NCBI GenBank assembly: GCA_019118565.1
Contig: DWYR01000001.1
Coordinates: 1-64,000, forward strand
DNA length: 64,000 bases
Reading direction: 5' to 3'
Origin: Candidatus Alistipes avicola
GTDB lineage: Bacteria; Bacteroidota; Bacteroidia; Bacteroidales; Rikenellaceae
Part shown: in pieces, positions 35,804 through 44,375 of the stretch
Layout: each line of letters starts with the position of its first letter
Position numbering within the stretch: position 1 is the first letter of the stretch
Notes under the pieces: model-generated
Told to the model about the DNA's origin: nothing
Databases searched by the model: none
Seen by the model: only the letters and a program-made list of their open reading frames with translations
Program-made: the position numbers and the translations under genes

Positions 35804-36814
35804 ATGATTCGAGAATTTATCTACCCCGACCTTACCCTCCGCAACAGTTTCCGGGTCGCGCAGAAAGCGGACCGCCTGCTGGAATTCGAAACGGCCGACG
35901 ACCTCAGAACAATCTTCGAGAGAGGAATCTCCGGTCCCTGGTATGTGCTGAGCGGAGGAAACAACATCCTCTTTACCCAGGATTATCACGGGACCCTGCT
36001 GACACCGGTATCCCAAGGTATCCGTATCGTCTCCGAAACGGGCGACCGTGTGCTGGTCACGGCAGATGCCGGTGTAGAGTGGGACGATCTGGTCGAATGG
36101 GCCGTCGAGCATGAGTTGTGGGGTGTCGAGAACCTCTCGCTCATCCCCGGCAAGGCGGGAGCCGCCCCGGTACAGAATATCGGCGCTTACGGCTGTGAAG
36201 CGAAGGATACGATCGAATCGGTCGAGATGTTCTGCCCCGAAACAAAAAACATCCTGATCCTCAGCAAGGATCATTGCGAATTCGGATACCGGGACAGCAT
36301 CTTCAAGCGCATGCTCAAGGGGCGGTCAATCATCACCTCGATCCGCCTGCAACTGAGCCGCCGCCCCATGCCGCGCCTCGATTACGGAGACGTAGCCCGC
36401 AAGGTGGAGGAGCGGGGAGGCATCTCGCTGCGCAACATCCGCGATGCGATCTGCGAGATCCGGCGCACCAAGTTGCCCGACCCGGCCAAAACGGGCAATG
36501 CAGGCAGCTTCTTCAAGAATCCGGTTGTCTCCCGTCAGGAGGCCGAGCGACTGCTGGCCCTCCATCCCGATATGCCGCACTACCCGGCCGCCAACCCCGA
36601 ACAGGTGAAACTGGCCGCCGGATGGCTGATCGACCGGGCCGGTCTGAAGGGTTATACGAACGGCCATGTAGGGGTACACGCCCGGCAGGCTCTCGTCCTG
36701 ATAAATCTCGGCGGGGCGACAGGCAACGAAGTCCTCGCCTTCGCCCGCGAAGTGCAACAAAAAGTAAAAGAGACGTTCGGCGTGGAGATCGAACCGGAAG
36801 TCAACGTATTATAA
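35804..36814 (+). CDS. murB: UDP-N-acetylenolpyruvoylglucosamine reductase (336 aa)
   Basis: FAD enzyme that makes UDP-MurNAc for peptidoglycan. Visible are YVLSGGNNILF (FAD phosphate loop), LSLIPGKAGAAPVQNIGAYG, the FGYRDSIFK substrate section, GNAGSFFKNP with the catalytic Ser, and the terminal EPEVNVL Glu. It contains the type I MurB insert. It heads a murB-tilS-holA-aminotransferase-like run with small gaps. Confidence 0.95.
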   Translation: MIREFIYPDLTLRNSFRVAQKADRLLEFETADDLRTIFERGISGPWYVLSGGNNILFTQDYHGTLLTPVSQGIRIVSETGDRVLVTADAGVEWDDLVEWAVEHELWGVENLSLIPGKAGAAPVQNIGAYGCEAKDTIESVEMFCPETKNILILSKDHCEFGYRDSIFKRMLKGRSIITSIRLQLSRRPMPRLDYGDVARKVEERGGISLRNIRDAICEIRRTKLPDPAKTGNAGSFFKNPVVSRQEAERLLALHPDMPHYPAANPEQVKLAAGWLIDRAGLKGYTNGHVGVHARQALVLINLGGATGNEVLAFAREVQQKVKETFGVEIEPEVNVL

Positions 36815-36824
36815 TCTACGACCC

Positions 36825-38168
36825 ATGAATCTACTGGACAAATTCCAACAATACATCCGCACCAACAACCTCGCCACGCCCGAGGACCGCATCCTGCTGA
36901 CCGTTTCGGGCGGTGTCGATTCGATGGTCATGCTCTCGCTCTTCGTGCGCAGCGGCTACCACATCGGCGTGGCGCACTGCAACTTCCAGCTCCGGGGCAA
37001 AGAGGGGGACGAGGATGAAGAACTCGTACGCCGGAAGTGCGAGGAGTACGGACTTCCCTGGTACAACAAGCGTTTCGAAACCAAACAGGAGATGGAGCGC
37101 ACGGGCGAATCGATGGAGATGGCCGCCCGACGGCTCCGCTATGCCTGGTTCGACGAACTGAGCAGCCAGCACGGATATACGGTAATCGCCATCGCCCACC
37201 ACATTGACGACTCGATCGAAACCTTCTTCATCAACCTGCTGCGAGGAACCGGATTGCGCGGACTGACCGGCATCAGCACCCATGTCGGCAAGCTGATCCG
37301 CCCGCTCATGTTCGCCTCTCGCAAGGATATTCTGGAGTATGCCGTTGCGCAGCACATCCCCTTCCGGGAGGACTCCACCAACCGATCGACCAAATATCTG
37401 CGCAACAAGATTCGTCTGGGTCTGGTCCCCCGCATCAAGGAGATCAACCCCAAGTTCACCGACCTGATGCGCCAGAACATCGGCCGTCTGACCGATGCAC
37501 AGCTCTTCATCAACCACGGCATCGAACGCATCCGCGAGGAGATCATCACGACGAAGAACGGCATCGACACGATCCACACGGACCGCATCGACCCGGCCTT
37601 CCCGCTCAATTTCGTCATATTCGAGCTGCTCAACTCGACCTACTCATTCAAGGGAGAGGTGACCGACTCGCTGGTACACGCCCTCGAACTGGGAACCTCC
37701 GGCAAACGCTTCTATTCCAAATCACACGTAGCCTATATTGACCGGGGACGGATCATGGTCACCCCGATCTCCGACGACGACCCCTGCGAAGGCGTAATCG
37801 AAAAGGGAGCAGCACGCTGCTATTGCGGCAACTCGGTTCTCTACCTCGAAATCTGCGACATCGACACGATCAAAAGCTTCGGAGTGCCGGAGCATATTGC
37901 ACAGGTCGATGCCGACAAGTTGCAATACCCGCTCAAGGTACGCCGCTGGCAGGAGGGCGACTGGTTCATCCCCTACGGCATGACCGGACGCAAGAAGGTC
38001 AGCGACTATCTGATCGACCACAAAGTACCGCTTCCCGAAAAGAAGCGCCAATTCGTCCTCCTTTCGGGGGACGAGATCGTCTGGCTCATCGGCCGGCGCA
38101 TCGACGACCGGTTCCGCCTTACCTCCGAAACCGAGAACGTATTGCGCATAACCAAAGAGATCATCTGA
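36825..38168 (+). CDS. tilS: tRNA(Ile)-lysidine synthetase (447 aa)
   Basis: Adds lysine to C34 of tRNA-Ile(CAU) so that it reads AUA. The ATP-pyrophosphatase P-loop is SGGVDS at residues 28-33. The HCNFQLRG, AHHIDDSIET and LRNKIRLGLVP segments are diagnostic of TilS. The C-terminal TilS substrate-binding domain (WQEGDWFIPYGMTGRKKVSDYL) is present, so this is a full-length enzyme. It lies 10 bases after murB. Confidence 0.95.
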   Translation: MNLLDKFQQYIRTNNLATPEDRILLTVSGGVDSMVMLSLFVRSGYHIGVAHCNFQLRGKEGDEDEELVRRKCEEYGLPWYNKRFETKQEMERTGESMEMAARRLRYAWFDELSSQHGYTVIAIAHHIDDSIETFFINLLRGTGLRGLTGISTHVGKLIRPLMFASRKDILEYAVAQHIPFREDSTNRSTKYLRNKIRLGLVPRIKEINPKFTDLMRQNIGRLTDAQLFINHGIERIREEIITTKNGIDTIHTDRIDPAFPLNFVIFELLNSTYSFKGEVTDSLVHALELGTSGKRFYSKSHVAYIDRGRIMVTPISDDDPCEGVIEKGAARCYCGNSVLYLEICDIDTIKSFGVPEHIAQVDADKLQYPLKVRRWQEGDWFIPYGMTGRKKVSDYLIDHKVPLPEKKRQFVLLSGDEIVWLIGRRIDDRFRLTSETENVLRITKEII

Positions 38169-38172
38169 CAAT

Positions 38173-39243
38173 ATGGCGAAAAGCGGGGTTAAATTCAAGG
38201 ATACGGTAGCCGAGTACGAACGTCTGCGGGGGGAGATCTCCCAGCGTAAGTTCCTTCCCGTCTATCTGTTCATGGGCGAAGAGGCCTATTTCATCGACTC
38301 ACTCGGGGACCTGCTCGCCTCGACCGTACTGAACGAAGCAGAGCGCACCTTCAACCAGATCGTCGTCTACGGACGTGACTCGGAGGCTGGACAGGTCATC
38401 AACCTCTGTCGCCAGATGCCCATGATGGGCTCCTATCAGGTTGTCATTGTCAAGGAGGCACAGCAACTCAAAGGGATTGAAAAACTTTCGCTCTACACCT
38501 CGAAACCTTCGCCTACGACAATACTGGTAATCTGCCACAAAGAGAAGAGCGTCGACAAGCGATCCCAACTCTACAAGAGCATCCTCGCCCAGGGTGCCGT
38601 ACTCGAATCGGTCCGGCCGCGCGACTACGAGATTGCCGGCTGGCTCACACAATTCATCGCCTCGAAAGGGTGTACGATCGACAGCAAGGCTCTCGCCATG
38701 CTGACCGACCACCTGGGAACCGACATCGCGAAGATTTCGAACGAACTGGACAAGCTCCTCATCGGACTCCCCGAAGGGACGACCCGCATCACCGATCTGC
38801 ACATCGAGCAGAACATCGGCATCTCAAAGGATTTCAACAACTTCGAGTTATGCAAGGCGGTCGTTACGAAGAATGCGGAGCGCGCCCTGCAGATTGCCGA
38901 CCACTTTGCCCGCAACCCGAAGGACAACCCGTTGCTGGTAACCATTCTGGCCCTCTTCGGACAGTTCCGTGAGATCTTCCGCATCAACTACCTGCGCTGG
39001 CTGAGCCGCCACAAAGGAGTTCCCTTCCCGCAAGACCGCGAGTTGATGGGAATCCTGAAGATGAATAACCCCTATGCGCTCGGCGAGTTGAAACAGACCT
39101 CGGCCCTGTGGGACAACCGCAAGGTATTCAACATCCTCGGGCTGCTGCGTGAATACGACGCAAAATCGAAGGGCATGAACTCCGGCGGAGCCTCGGACGG
39201 AGAACTGCTGCGCGAGCTGCTTCTGAAAATCTTTCTGCAATGA
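38173..39243 (+). CDS. holA: DNA polymerase III subunit delta (356 aa)
   Basis: Clamp-loader wrench subunit that opens the sliding clamp. The N-terminal AAA-like domain without a P-loop opens with FLPVYLFMGEEAYFID and has the MMGSYQVVIVKEAQQL strand. It is followed by the helical lid (DHLGTDIAKISNELDKL) and C-terminal collar domain. Length and order are typical. It starts four bases after tilS and overlaps the next gene in an ATGA. Confidence 0.9.
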   Translation: MAKSGVKFKDTVAEYERLRGEISQRKFLPVYLFMGEEAYFIDSLGDLLASTVLNEAERTFNQIVVYGRDSEAGQVINLCRQMPMMGSYQVVIVKEAQQLKGIEKLSLYTSKPSPTTILVICHKEKSVDKRSQLYKSILAQGAVLESVRPRDYEIAGWLTQFIASKGCTIDSKALAMLTDHLGTDIAKISNELDKLLIGLPEGTTRITDLHIEQNIGISKDFNNFELCKAVVTKNAERALQIADHFARNPKDNPLLVTILALFGQFREIFRINYLRWLSRHKGVPFPQDRELMGILKMNNPYALGELKQTSALWDNRKVFNILGLLREYDAKSKGMNSGGASDGELLRELLLKIFLQ

Positions 39244-40016
39244 GCGAATTGATCCTCTTCCGCGACGAAAAGGAGGAGCCCATGTCGCGACCAGCAGGAG
39301 CGTTCCTCTATCAGCATATCCATGTCCACGACGGTCATCCTCTTCATCTGGAGCAGCATATCCAGTTGCTAAATACAGCCTCCCGCCAGTTGTTCAAACG
39401 CGACTTCCGCCCCAATCCATCCCAACTGGCCGGACGAATCGCCGAACTGTTGCACAAGAATCGCTATCCGCAGAGAGGTTCATCGTTCGTCCGGATCGAA
39501 CTGCCTGCCACAGGGGGTATCCGACTCCTTCCGGCAGGGATCTCTCTTTACGACGGGTACGCCCTCGGAGCCATACGCCACAAGGCATCGGTCCGGCAAT
39601 ACGACTATCCCATGCCGGAATACCCCACTTCGGCCGGAGAGGCAACTACGAATCTCATCCTGCAATGTGCCGAACAGGAAGGTATTACAGCCGTTATCCG
39701 CAGCGACCGGAACGAACTGGTCCGCTCGGTGAACAACGCTCCGCTGTTCGCCGTCAAGGGGGAGACGGTCTATACCCCACCTTCCCCGCCAAGTGTCGAA
39801 CGGGAGTTGGCCCTGCGACTCATCCAGGCGGTCGGACTTCCGCTGCATGAGCAGGAGATCGGATGCGAACAGCTCCCGCTGTTCGACGAACTCTTCTATT
39901 TCAACCATCGGGGAATCTACTCGATCGCCCGCTGCGGATCGGCCCTCTACGCCGACATCATCACCTCTCGGCTCGCCCGTCGGCTCGACTCGCTGCTATC
40001 TCCCGAAAAAGAATAA
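39240..40016 (+). CDS. Class IV aminotransferase-fold protein lacking catalytic residues (258 aa)
   Basis: The overall fold is that of class IV PLP enzymes (aminodeoxychorismate lyase, D-amino acid or branched-chain aminotransferases): LFLYQHIHVHDGHPLHLEQHIQLL N-domain, then EATTNLILQCAEQEGI and VNNAPLFAVKGETVYTPP. The Schiff-base lysine, which precedes the T/S-x-N of this helix, is Ala135. The Glu that contacts the PLP ring nitrogen in the TEGSSSN-type motif is also not conserved. It may therefore not act as a normal PLP transaminase. ATGA overlap with holA. It could be mistaken for pabC; I do not assign that symbol. Confidence 0.7.
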   Translation: MSELILFRDEKEEPMSRPAGAFLYQHIHVHDGHPLHLEQHIQLLNTASRQLFKRDFRPNPSQLAGRIAELLHKNRYPQRGSSFVRIELPATGGIRLLPAGISLYDGYALGAIRHKASVRQYDYPMPEYPTSAGEATTNLILQCAEQEGITAVIRSDRNELVRSVNNAPLFAVKGETVYTPPSPPSVERELALRLIQAVGLPLHEQEIGCEQLPLFDELFYFNHRGIYSIARCGSALYADIITSRLARRLDSLLSPEKE

Positions 40017-40043
40017 AAAACTTCTGTTTTCGAAATAGTTTTA

Positions 40044-40051
40044 TACCTTTG
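40044..40051 (+). promoter_or_regulatory. -7 element before coaD
   Basis: TACCTTTG, six bases before the coaD ATG (40057), so the leader would be very short. No exact TTTG at -33. Confidence 0.45.
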
Positions 40052-40056
40052 CCTCC

Positions 40057-40530
40057 ATGTCACATACTATCGCCATATTTCCCGGATCGTTCGATCCATT
40101 CACCCGCGGGCACGAAGCGCTGGTCCGCGACGCTCAGAAAATTTTTGACAAGATCGTAATCGGCATCGGCAACAACATCGCCAAACCGGGCCTGTTGAGC
40201 GTCGAAGCCCGCAAACAACTTATCGAAGACCTCTATGCCTCGAATCCCAACGTCGAGGTGAAGATCTACACGGGTCTGACAGGCGACTTTGCCCACAAAG
40301 AGGGAGCGTGCGCCATCATCCGGGGCGTGCGCAACACGACCGATTTCGAATACGAACGTACCATGGAGGCTACCAACCACCGGCTCCATCCGGATATCAT
40401 CACCGTCATGCTCTTCACGCCGGCTCCCGTGGCCGACATCTCATCGAGCACCGTACGTGAAATCCTGGCCTTCGGCCGCCCGGTGGATGAATTCATCCCC
40501 GAAGGAATTGACATAAAGAAATACTTATAA
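40057..40530 (+). CDS. coaD: Phosphopantetheine adenylyltransferase (157 aa)
   Basis: Penultimate step of coenzyme A synthesis, 4'-phosphopantetheine + ATP to dephospho-CoA. The nucleotidyltransferase motifs are [10 protein letters not shown] (T-x-G-H) near residues 10-19 and ISSSTVRE near the C-terminus, with [12 protein letters not shown] between. Normal length. It is followed after four bases by lpxD. Confidence 0.95.
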   Translation: MSHTIAIFPGSFDPFTRGHEALVRDAQKIFDKIVIGIGNNIAKPGLLSVEARKQLIEDLYASNPNVEVKIYTGLTGDFAHKEGACAIIRGVRNTTDFEYERTMEATNHRLHPDIITVMLFTPAPVADISSSTVREILAFGRPVDEFIPEGIDIKKYL

Positions 40531-40534
40531 AGAT

Positions 40535-41584
40535 ATGATGGAATTTACCGCAGAAATGATCGCCGGCTTTCTCGGCGGAGAGATCGTCGGAAACAAAGAG
40601 GCCAAAGTACACACCGTCTGCTCGATCGAGACAGGAGAACCCGGTGCACTCACCTATTTGACCAATTCGAAATACGAAAAACACCTCTATACCACCCAGG
40701 CGACCATCGTCCTGGTGAACAAGGATTTCATTCCACAGAAAGAGGTCACGGCCACCCTTGTCAAGGTTCCCGATGTCGGGATGGCCGTACTCAAGCTGCT
40801 CGAAATGTACCAGGCAGCCAAACCCCGCAAACAGGGTGTCAGCGAGAAAGCCTCCATTTCACAACAGGCTACTCTTGGGAAAAACTGCTACGTGGGTGAT
40901 TTCGCCGTTATCGAGGCCGGTGCGAAAATCGGCAACGACTGCCAGATCTACCCCCAGGTCTACATCGGCGACGGAGTCACCGTCGGCGACGGCTGCACAA
41001 TCTATCCGGGGGTGAAAATTTATGAGGGGTGCGTCATCGGCAGCCGCTGCATCCTGCACGCAGGCGCCGTGATCGGGGCCGACGGATTCGGATTCATCCC
41101 CAACGCGGAGGGTCGATTCGACAAGATCCCGCAACTGGGCAACGTGGTGATCGAGGACGACGTGGAGATCGGAGCAAACACTTGCATCGACCGTGCCAAG
41201 ACCGATTCGACCATCATCCGCCGGGGCGTGAAACTCGACAACCTGATCCAGATCGGCCACAACGTACAGATCGGCGAAAACACCGTCTCGTCGGCACAGA
41301 CCGGCATCGCCGGCACCTCGAAGGTGGGTCGCAACTGCTTCATTGCCGGACAGGTCGGCATCGCGGACCACGTAACCGTCGGCGACCGGGTACTGCTCGG
41401 TTCGAAGAGCGGCATCGACAACGACGTAGCCGACGGAGAGACCCGTCTGGGCTATCCCGCCCTGCCGGGACTCAAGTTCCACCGTTCATCGGCCGTATTC
41501 AAGAACCTGCCGGAGCTGGCTCAGCGGGTAAACCGCATGGAACGAGAACTCGAATCACTGAAAAACAGCCAGGAGAACAAATAA
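40535..41584 (+). CDS. lpxD: UDP-3-O-acylglucosamine N-acyltransferase (349 aa)
   Basis: Third step of lipid A synthesis: adds the 3-hydroxyacyl chain to the 2-amino group. It has an N-terminal uridine-binding domain (~1-105), a left-handed beta-helix of hexapeptide repeats (~105-310) and a C-terminal helix. The catalytic His is His242 in QIGHNVQIG, and ADGFGF is also conserved. Two adjacent ATGs (40535, 40538) are possible starts. It is longer than a bare LpxA and has the LpxD N-domain, so it is not LpxA. Confidence 0.94.
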   Translation: MMEFTAEMIAGFLGGEIVGNKEAKVHTVCSIETGEPGALTYLTNSKYEKHLYTTQATIVLVNKDFIPQKEVTATLVKVPDVGMAVLKLLEMYQAAKPRKQGVSEKASISQQATLGKNCYVGDFAVIEAGAKIGNDCQIYPQVYIGDGVTVGDGCTIYPGVKIYEGCVIGSRCILHAGAVIGADGFGFIPNAEGRFDKIPQLGNVVIEDDVEIGANTCIDRAKTDSTIIRRGVKLDNLIQIGHNVQIGENTVSSAQTGIAGTSKVGRNCFIAGQVGIADHVTVGDRVLLGSKSGIDNDVADGETRLGYPALPGLKFHRSSAVFKNLPELAQRVNRMERELESLKNSQENK

Positions 41585-41589
41585 ACGAG

Positions 41590-42264
41590 GTGGGCGAACA
41601 GGTCAAATATCGCATCATGGGCATCGACCCCGGCACGAACTATATGGGTTACGGGGTATTGGAGGTTGACGGAAGAAAAGTCTCTGCCGTCGTCCTCGGC
41701 GATATTGATCTGCACCGATTTACCGATCCCTACGTCAAATTACGCTATATTTTCGAGCGGGTCAGCGCACTTATCGACGAATATCGACCCAAAGAGGTCG
41801 CTCTCGAATCCCCCTTTTTCGGGGAGAACGTACAGAGCATGCTCAAACTCGGCCGTGCGCAGGGCGTTGCGATGGCCGCAGCATTGAGCCGCAACCTGGC
41901 TGTCTTCGAATACGCCCCGACACGCATCAAGCAGAGCATTACGGGCAAAGGTTCGGCCGACAAGGAACAGGTCGCAGCCCTGATCGGCAACCTGCTGAAG
42001 GTAGACCGTCCGAAACGGCTCGATGCAACGGATGGAATGGCCGTAGCGCTGTGCCATTACTTCACCAGCTGCAACCCGCTCAACTCCCTCTGGGGTGAAG
42101 AACGGATCAAGGGACTCGGCGGAGGCCGCAAGGCCGCTTCGGCCAAAGGCAGCTCCAGCTGGGAGAAATTTCTACGGGAAAACCCCCAGCGGGAGATCCA
42201 ACCGAAACGACAAAACGAACGGAACAATCAATCAGATAACCTATTAAAAACTCGATCACGATGA
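41590..42264 (+). CDS. ruvC: Holliday junction endodeoxyribonuclease RuvC (224 aa)
   Basis: Resolves Holliday junctions with RuvAB. The RNase H-like core has RIMGIDPGTNYMGYGVL with the first catalytic Asp (13), ALESPFFG with the Glu, and DATDGMAVALCH with the final acidic pair. GTG 41590 is chosen because ATG 41617 would start at the Met of RIMGIDPG and remove the first beta strand; GTG also leaves only five bases after lpxD. After the core (~180) comes a ~40-residue Lys/Arg/Ser-rich tail not found in E. coli RuvC. Confidence 0.9.
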   Translation: MGEQVKYRIMGIDPGTNYMGYGVLEVDGRKVSAVVLGDIDLHRFTDPYVKLRYIFERVSALIDEYRPKEVALESPFFGENVQSMLKLGRAQGVAMAAALSRNLAVFEYAPTRIKQSITGKGSADKEQVAALIGNLLKVDRPKRLDATDGMAVALCHYFTSCNPLNSLWGEERIKGLGGGRKAASAKGSSSWEKFLRENPQREIQPKRQNERNNQSDNLLKTRSR

Positions 42265-43331
42265 AAAAATCCATTTTATTCGTTCTGGCCGCAGCGGCAC
42301 TATGCAGCTGCAACGGCAACCGATACACGATCAAGGGAGAACTCGCACAAAAAGGAACTACCGACACGGTTCGCCTGATGTCTCTGACCCAGACAGATGC
42401 CCCTGAAATCGCCAGTGCTCCGGTCGACCTGGAGGGCAACTTCACCTTCAAGGGCGAAGTGACGCAGCCCGATATTACCGTACTGACCGACAAGCGGGGA
42501 CAGGGACTCGGTATCCTGTTCCTCGAACCGGGACAGATCGAAGTGACTCCGGCCCCTCTGGGGCAAGCTCAGGGGCTCATCCAAACCTCCGGAACTCCCT
42601 CCAACGACGCTTTTGCCTCGATTCAGGAAAAAATGATGGTCCTGCAAGGACAACTCTTCTCCTCGGCACAAACCGAAGATATGGAGAAGGCCGACTCGAT
42701 CGAACAAGCCTTCAAGAACTTAATTCTGACCTGCATCGAGGAGAACCGAGACAATCAAGCGGGCATCTATCTGTTCGAATCGACTCTTCCCGGACTGGAA
42801 CTCGATGAAGCTCGCGAGATTCAAAGCCATTTTACACCGGAACTTCAGCAACACCCGATGATGGCATCCATCTCCCAAACACTGGATGCCATCGAAAATA
42901 TCCAGATCGGCAAGCCCTTTACCGATATTACACTGCGTGCCGCCACCACCGACGAACCGCTCGCCGTATCGAGCCTCATCGAATCGGGCAAATGGGTGCT
43001 GATCGACTTTTGGGCGACCTGGTGCGGTCCCTGCCGCGCGGAAATGCCCTATCTGAAGGCAGCTTACGAGAAGTTCGCCGACAAAGGATTCACGATCTAC
43101 GGCGTATCGCTCGACTCGAATCAGAGCGACTGGCTCTCATTCCTCGAAAAAGAGCAAATAACCTGGCCTAACGTCAATGTGTACGAGAACGACGAACCGG
43201 ACCCCATCGTAGAGAAGTATGCCATCCGCTCTATTCCGACAAACTTCCTGATCTCTCCCGAAGGAGTGATCGTCGCAAGAGATCTGCGCGGCGAAGAGTT
43301 GGAGGTAAAACTCACAGAACTTATAAAGTAA
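42261..43331 (+). CDS. TlpA-type thioredoxin lipoprotein with N-terminal DUF4369-like domain (356 aa)
   Basis: Periplasmic thiol:disulfide oxidoreductase anchored by a lipobox (LCSC, near residue 17). The N-terminal ~110 residues resemble the DUF4369 domain (YTIKGEL...VDLEGNFTFKGEV...LEPGQIEV), then a helical linker. The thioredoxin domain has WCGPC with Cys255 and Cys258 and the cis-Pro in RSIPTNFLI. Such proteins usually reduce cytochrome c or other exported thiols in Bacteroidetes. ATGA overlap with ruvC. Confidence 0.9.
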   Translation: MKKSILFVLAAAALCSCNGNRYTIKGELAQKGTTDTVRLMSLTQTDAPEIASAPVDLEGNFTFKGEVTQPDITVLTDKRGQGLGILFLEPGQIEVTPAPLGQAQGLIQTSGTPSNDAFASIQEKMMVLQGQLFSSAQTEDMEKADSIEQAFKNLILTCIEENRDNQAGIYLFESTLPGLELDEAREIQSHFTPELQQHPMMASISQTLDAIENIQIGKPFTDITLRAATTDEPLAVSSLIESGKWVLIDFWATWCGPCRAEMPYLKAAYEKFADKGFTIYGVSLDSNQSDWLSFLEKEQITWPNVNVYENDEPDPIVEKYAIRSIPTNFLISPEGVIVARDLRGEELEVKLTELIK

Positions 43332-43352
43332 CAAGCAGTTACGTCCAATGAT

Positions 43353-43395
43353 ATTCCCGACGGGAAGATAAATACCCGTCGGGAATTCATATTTT
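43353..43395 (+). terminator. Terminator after the coaD-lpxD-ruvC-tlpA run
   Basis: 12-bp perfect stem (43353-43364 with 43375-43386), 10-base loop, then TCATATTTTT. It isolates the operon from the tRNA-Arg promoter. Confidence 0.8.
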
Positions 43396-43428
43396 TAACA
43401 GGGATATTTGCAATTTTTCACCGAATAA

Positions 43429-43460
43429 TTTGCGAAAAAGCAAATTTTACCCTACATTTG
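43429..43460 (+). promoter_or_regulatory. Promoter of tRNA-Arg
   Basis: TTTG (43429-43432), a 20-base spacer and TACATTTG (43453-43460): an exact match to the Bacteroidetes consensus, 13 bases before the mature tRNA 5' end. Confidence 0.85.
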
Positions 43461-43472
43461 CAATCGCAATTC

Positions 43473-43546
43473 GGCGCCGTAGCTTAATTGAATAGAGCAT
43501 CTGACTACGGATCAGAAGGTTACAGGTTTGAGTCCTGTCGGCGTCA
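43473..43546 (+). tRNA. tRNA-Arg (anticodon ACG)
   Basis: Complete cloverleaf. The acceptor stem pairs 43473-43479 with 43539-43545 (one G-U) and the discriminator is A43546. The D arm is GCTT/GAGC, the anticodon stem TCTGA/TCAGA with ACG at 43507-43509, and the T arm ACAGG-TTTGAGT-CCTGT. The 3' CCA is not encoded. The last 20 bases (43527-43546) and the following terminator are repeated perfectly at 44801-44867, so the gene carries one side of an attachment-site duplication. Confidence 0.97.
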
Positions 43547-43593
43547 CTTCCAAGAGAACCACTTACAGCAATGTAAGTGGTTTTTTTGTGTCT
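43527..43593 (+). repeat. 67-bp direct repeat, copy 1 (attL-like, inside tRNA-Arg 3' end)
   Basis: Identical over 67 bases to 44801-44867. It starts in the T-loop of tRNA-Arg, runs through the 3' end and includes the whole hairpin terminator. Flanking bases differ at both ends, which sets the limits. This arrangement is what site-specific integration at a tRNA 3' end produces. Confidence 0.9.
43558..43587 (+). terminator. tRNA-Arg terminator
   Basis: 9-bp stem (43558-43566 with 43573-43581), 6-base loop, then TTTTTT. It lies within the direct repeat. Confidence 0.9.
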
Positions 43594-43783
43594 TGTTTGA
43601 TTTGACACAACAACTTATATCTCGTATTTCACTTCATCAAAATACTTATCCCAGTTTGAAGAAAACAAAGTTCTTTTTCCAGATGAGTCACTATTGGATA
43701 GAAACTTTGTTTTGTCGAAATTTGTATTGCAACAACCCCGAAAAAAGAGGGCCGATGCCGTTGCATTTCCAACGATTGTTTTC

Positions 43784-43791
43784 TACTTTTG
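43784..43791 (+). promoter_or_regulatory. Probable promoter inside the mini-island
   Basis: TACTTTTG fits TAnnTTTG. GTTG at 43760-43763 lies 20 bases upstream as a one-mismatch -33 box. The transcript would begin near 43798 and include the structured RNA as leader of the two genes. Confidence 0.55.
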
Positions 43792-43830
43792 TGGAGACAT
43801 ATTGAATTACGGAAGTGTAACTTTATTCTC

Positions 43831-43961
43831 GTGCGGCGAACGTAGGAAATTCATAGCACAATAGAGAGAATAGGTGGCATGACTCTCCCGTCATATCCTT
43901 ACGGATACGGCGCGGGGTTGTTGCTTATTTTATCTATTGGGTTTCCTACGACCTGTCGCAC
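43831..43961 (+). ncRNA. Candidate structured RNA upstream of the CD225 gene
   Basis: Nested complementary segments occur in correct order. GTGCG (43831-43835) pairs with CGCAC (43957-43961), CGTAGGAAA (43841-43849) with TTTCCTACG (43942-43950), AATAGA (43860-43865) with TCTATT (43933-43938), CCCG (43887-43890) with CGGG (43913-43916), and ATCC/GGAT (43894-43897, 43903-43906) form the tip. The result is a rod-like fold of ~131 nt. I cannot match it to a named family. It may be a leader, an attenuator or an independent small RNA. Confidence 0.5.
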
Positions 43962-44021
43962 TAAAATAAAGCTCCAGCCCTGCGCTTCTTTGTTCAACCA
44001 TACGCCATTGGATGGGCTGAA

Positions 44022-44375
44022 ATGGCAAAACAACAATTAATTATGTTTTGTAAGAATTGTGGACGAGAGAATCCATCCTACGCAAAATTTTGTATTCGCT
44101 GCGGGTATAAACAAGATGAACCTGACAAAAAACAGGTTTGTCCCCCAACTTTTTTAGTACAATCTATATTAGTTACATTATTTTGTTGTTTACCATTTGG
44201 AATCGTAGGAATTATAAATGCAGCACGAGTAAGCTCCTACTTTGCAGGAGAACGTTACGAGGAGGCCGAACAAGCAAGTAAAAAAGCCTCTAGTTATACA
44301 CTTATTGGTTGTATTCTTGGAGTAATATTATGGGTCATTTCTTTTGCACTAACAGACTTATACCATGTATTATGA
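44022..44375 (+). CDS. Zinc-ribbon CD225/dispanin family membrane protein (117 aa)
   Basis: N-terminal zinc ribbon with CKNC and CIRC (Cys10, Cys13, Cys24, Cys27), then a CD225/dispanin domain with two membrane segments. The first contains the family's LVTLFCCLPFGIVGIINAARV core (~50-70) and the second IGCILGVILWVISFAL (~94-110). Between them is the amphipathic GERYEEAEQASKKA loop. CD225 proteins include eukaryotic IFITM restriction factors; bacterial roles are largely unknown. ATG 44022 is the longest start, but ATG 44043, seven codons on, would start directly before the ribbon. It overlaps the next gene by 11 bases. Confidence 0.85.
   Translation: MAKQQLIMFCKNCGRENPSYAKFCIRCGYKQDEPDKKQVCPPTFLVQSILVTLFCCLPFGIVGIINAARVSSYFAGERYEEAEQASKKASSYTLIGCILGVILWVISFALTDLYHVL

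Noticed and set aside
35735..36274. N-terminal extension of the DUF4301 frame
   Set aside because: Lies entirely antisense to murB; the extra residues are not protein-like and ATG 35734 opens a normal N-terminus.
43488..43805. 105-codon frame starting inside tRNA-Arg
   Set aside because: It translates the tRNA and its terminator, has no family resemblance, and the promoter there serves the tRNA.
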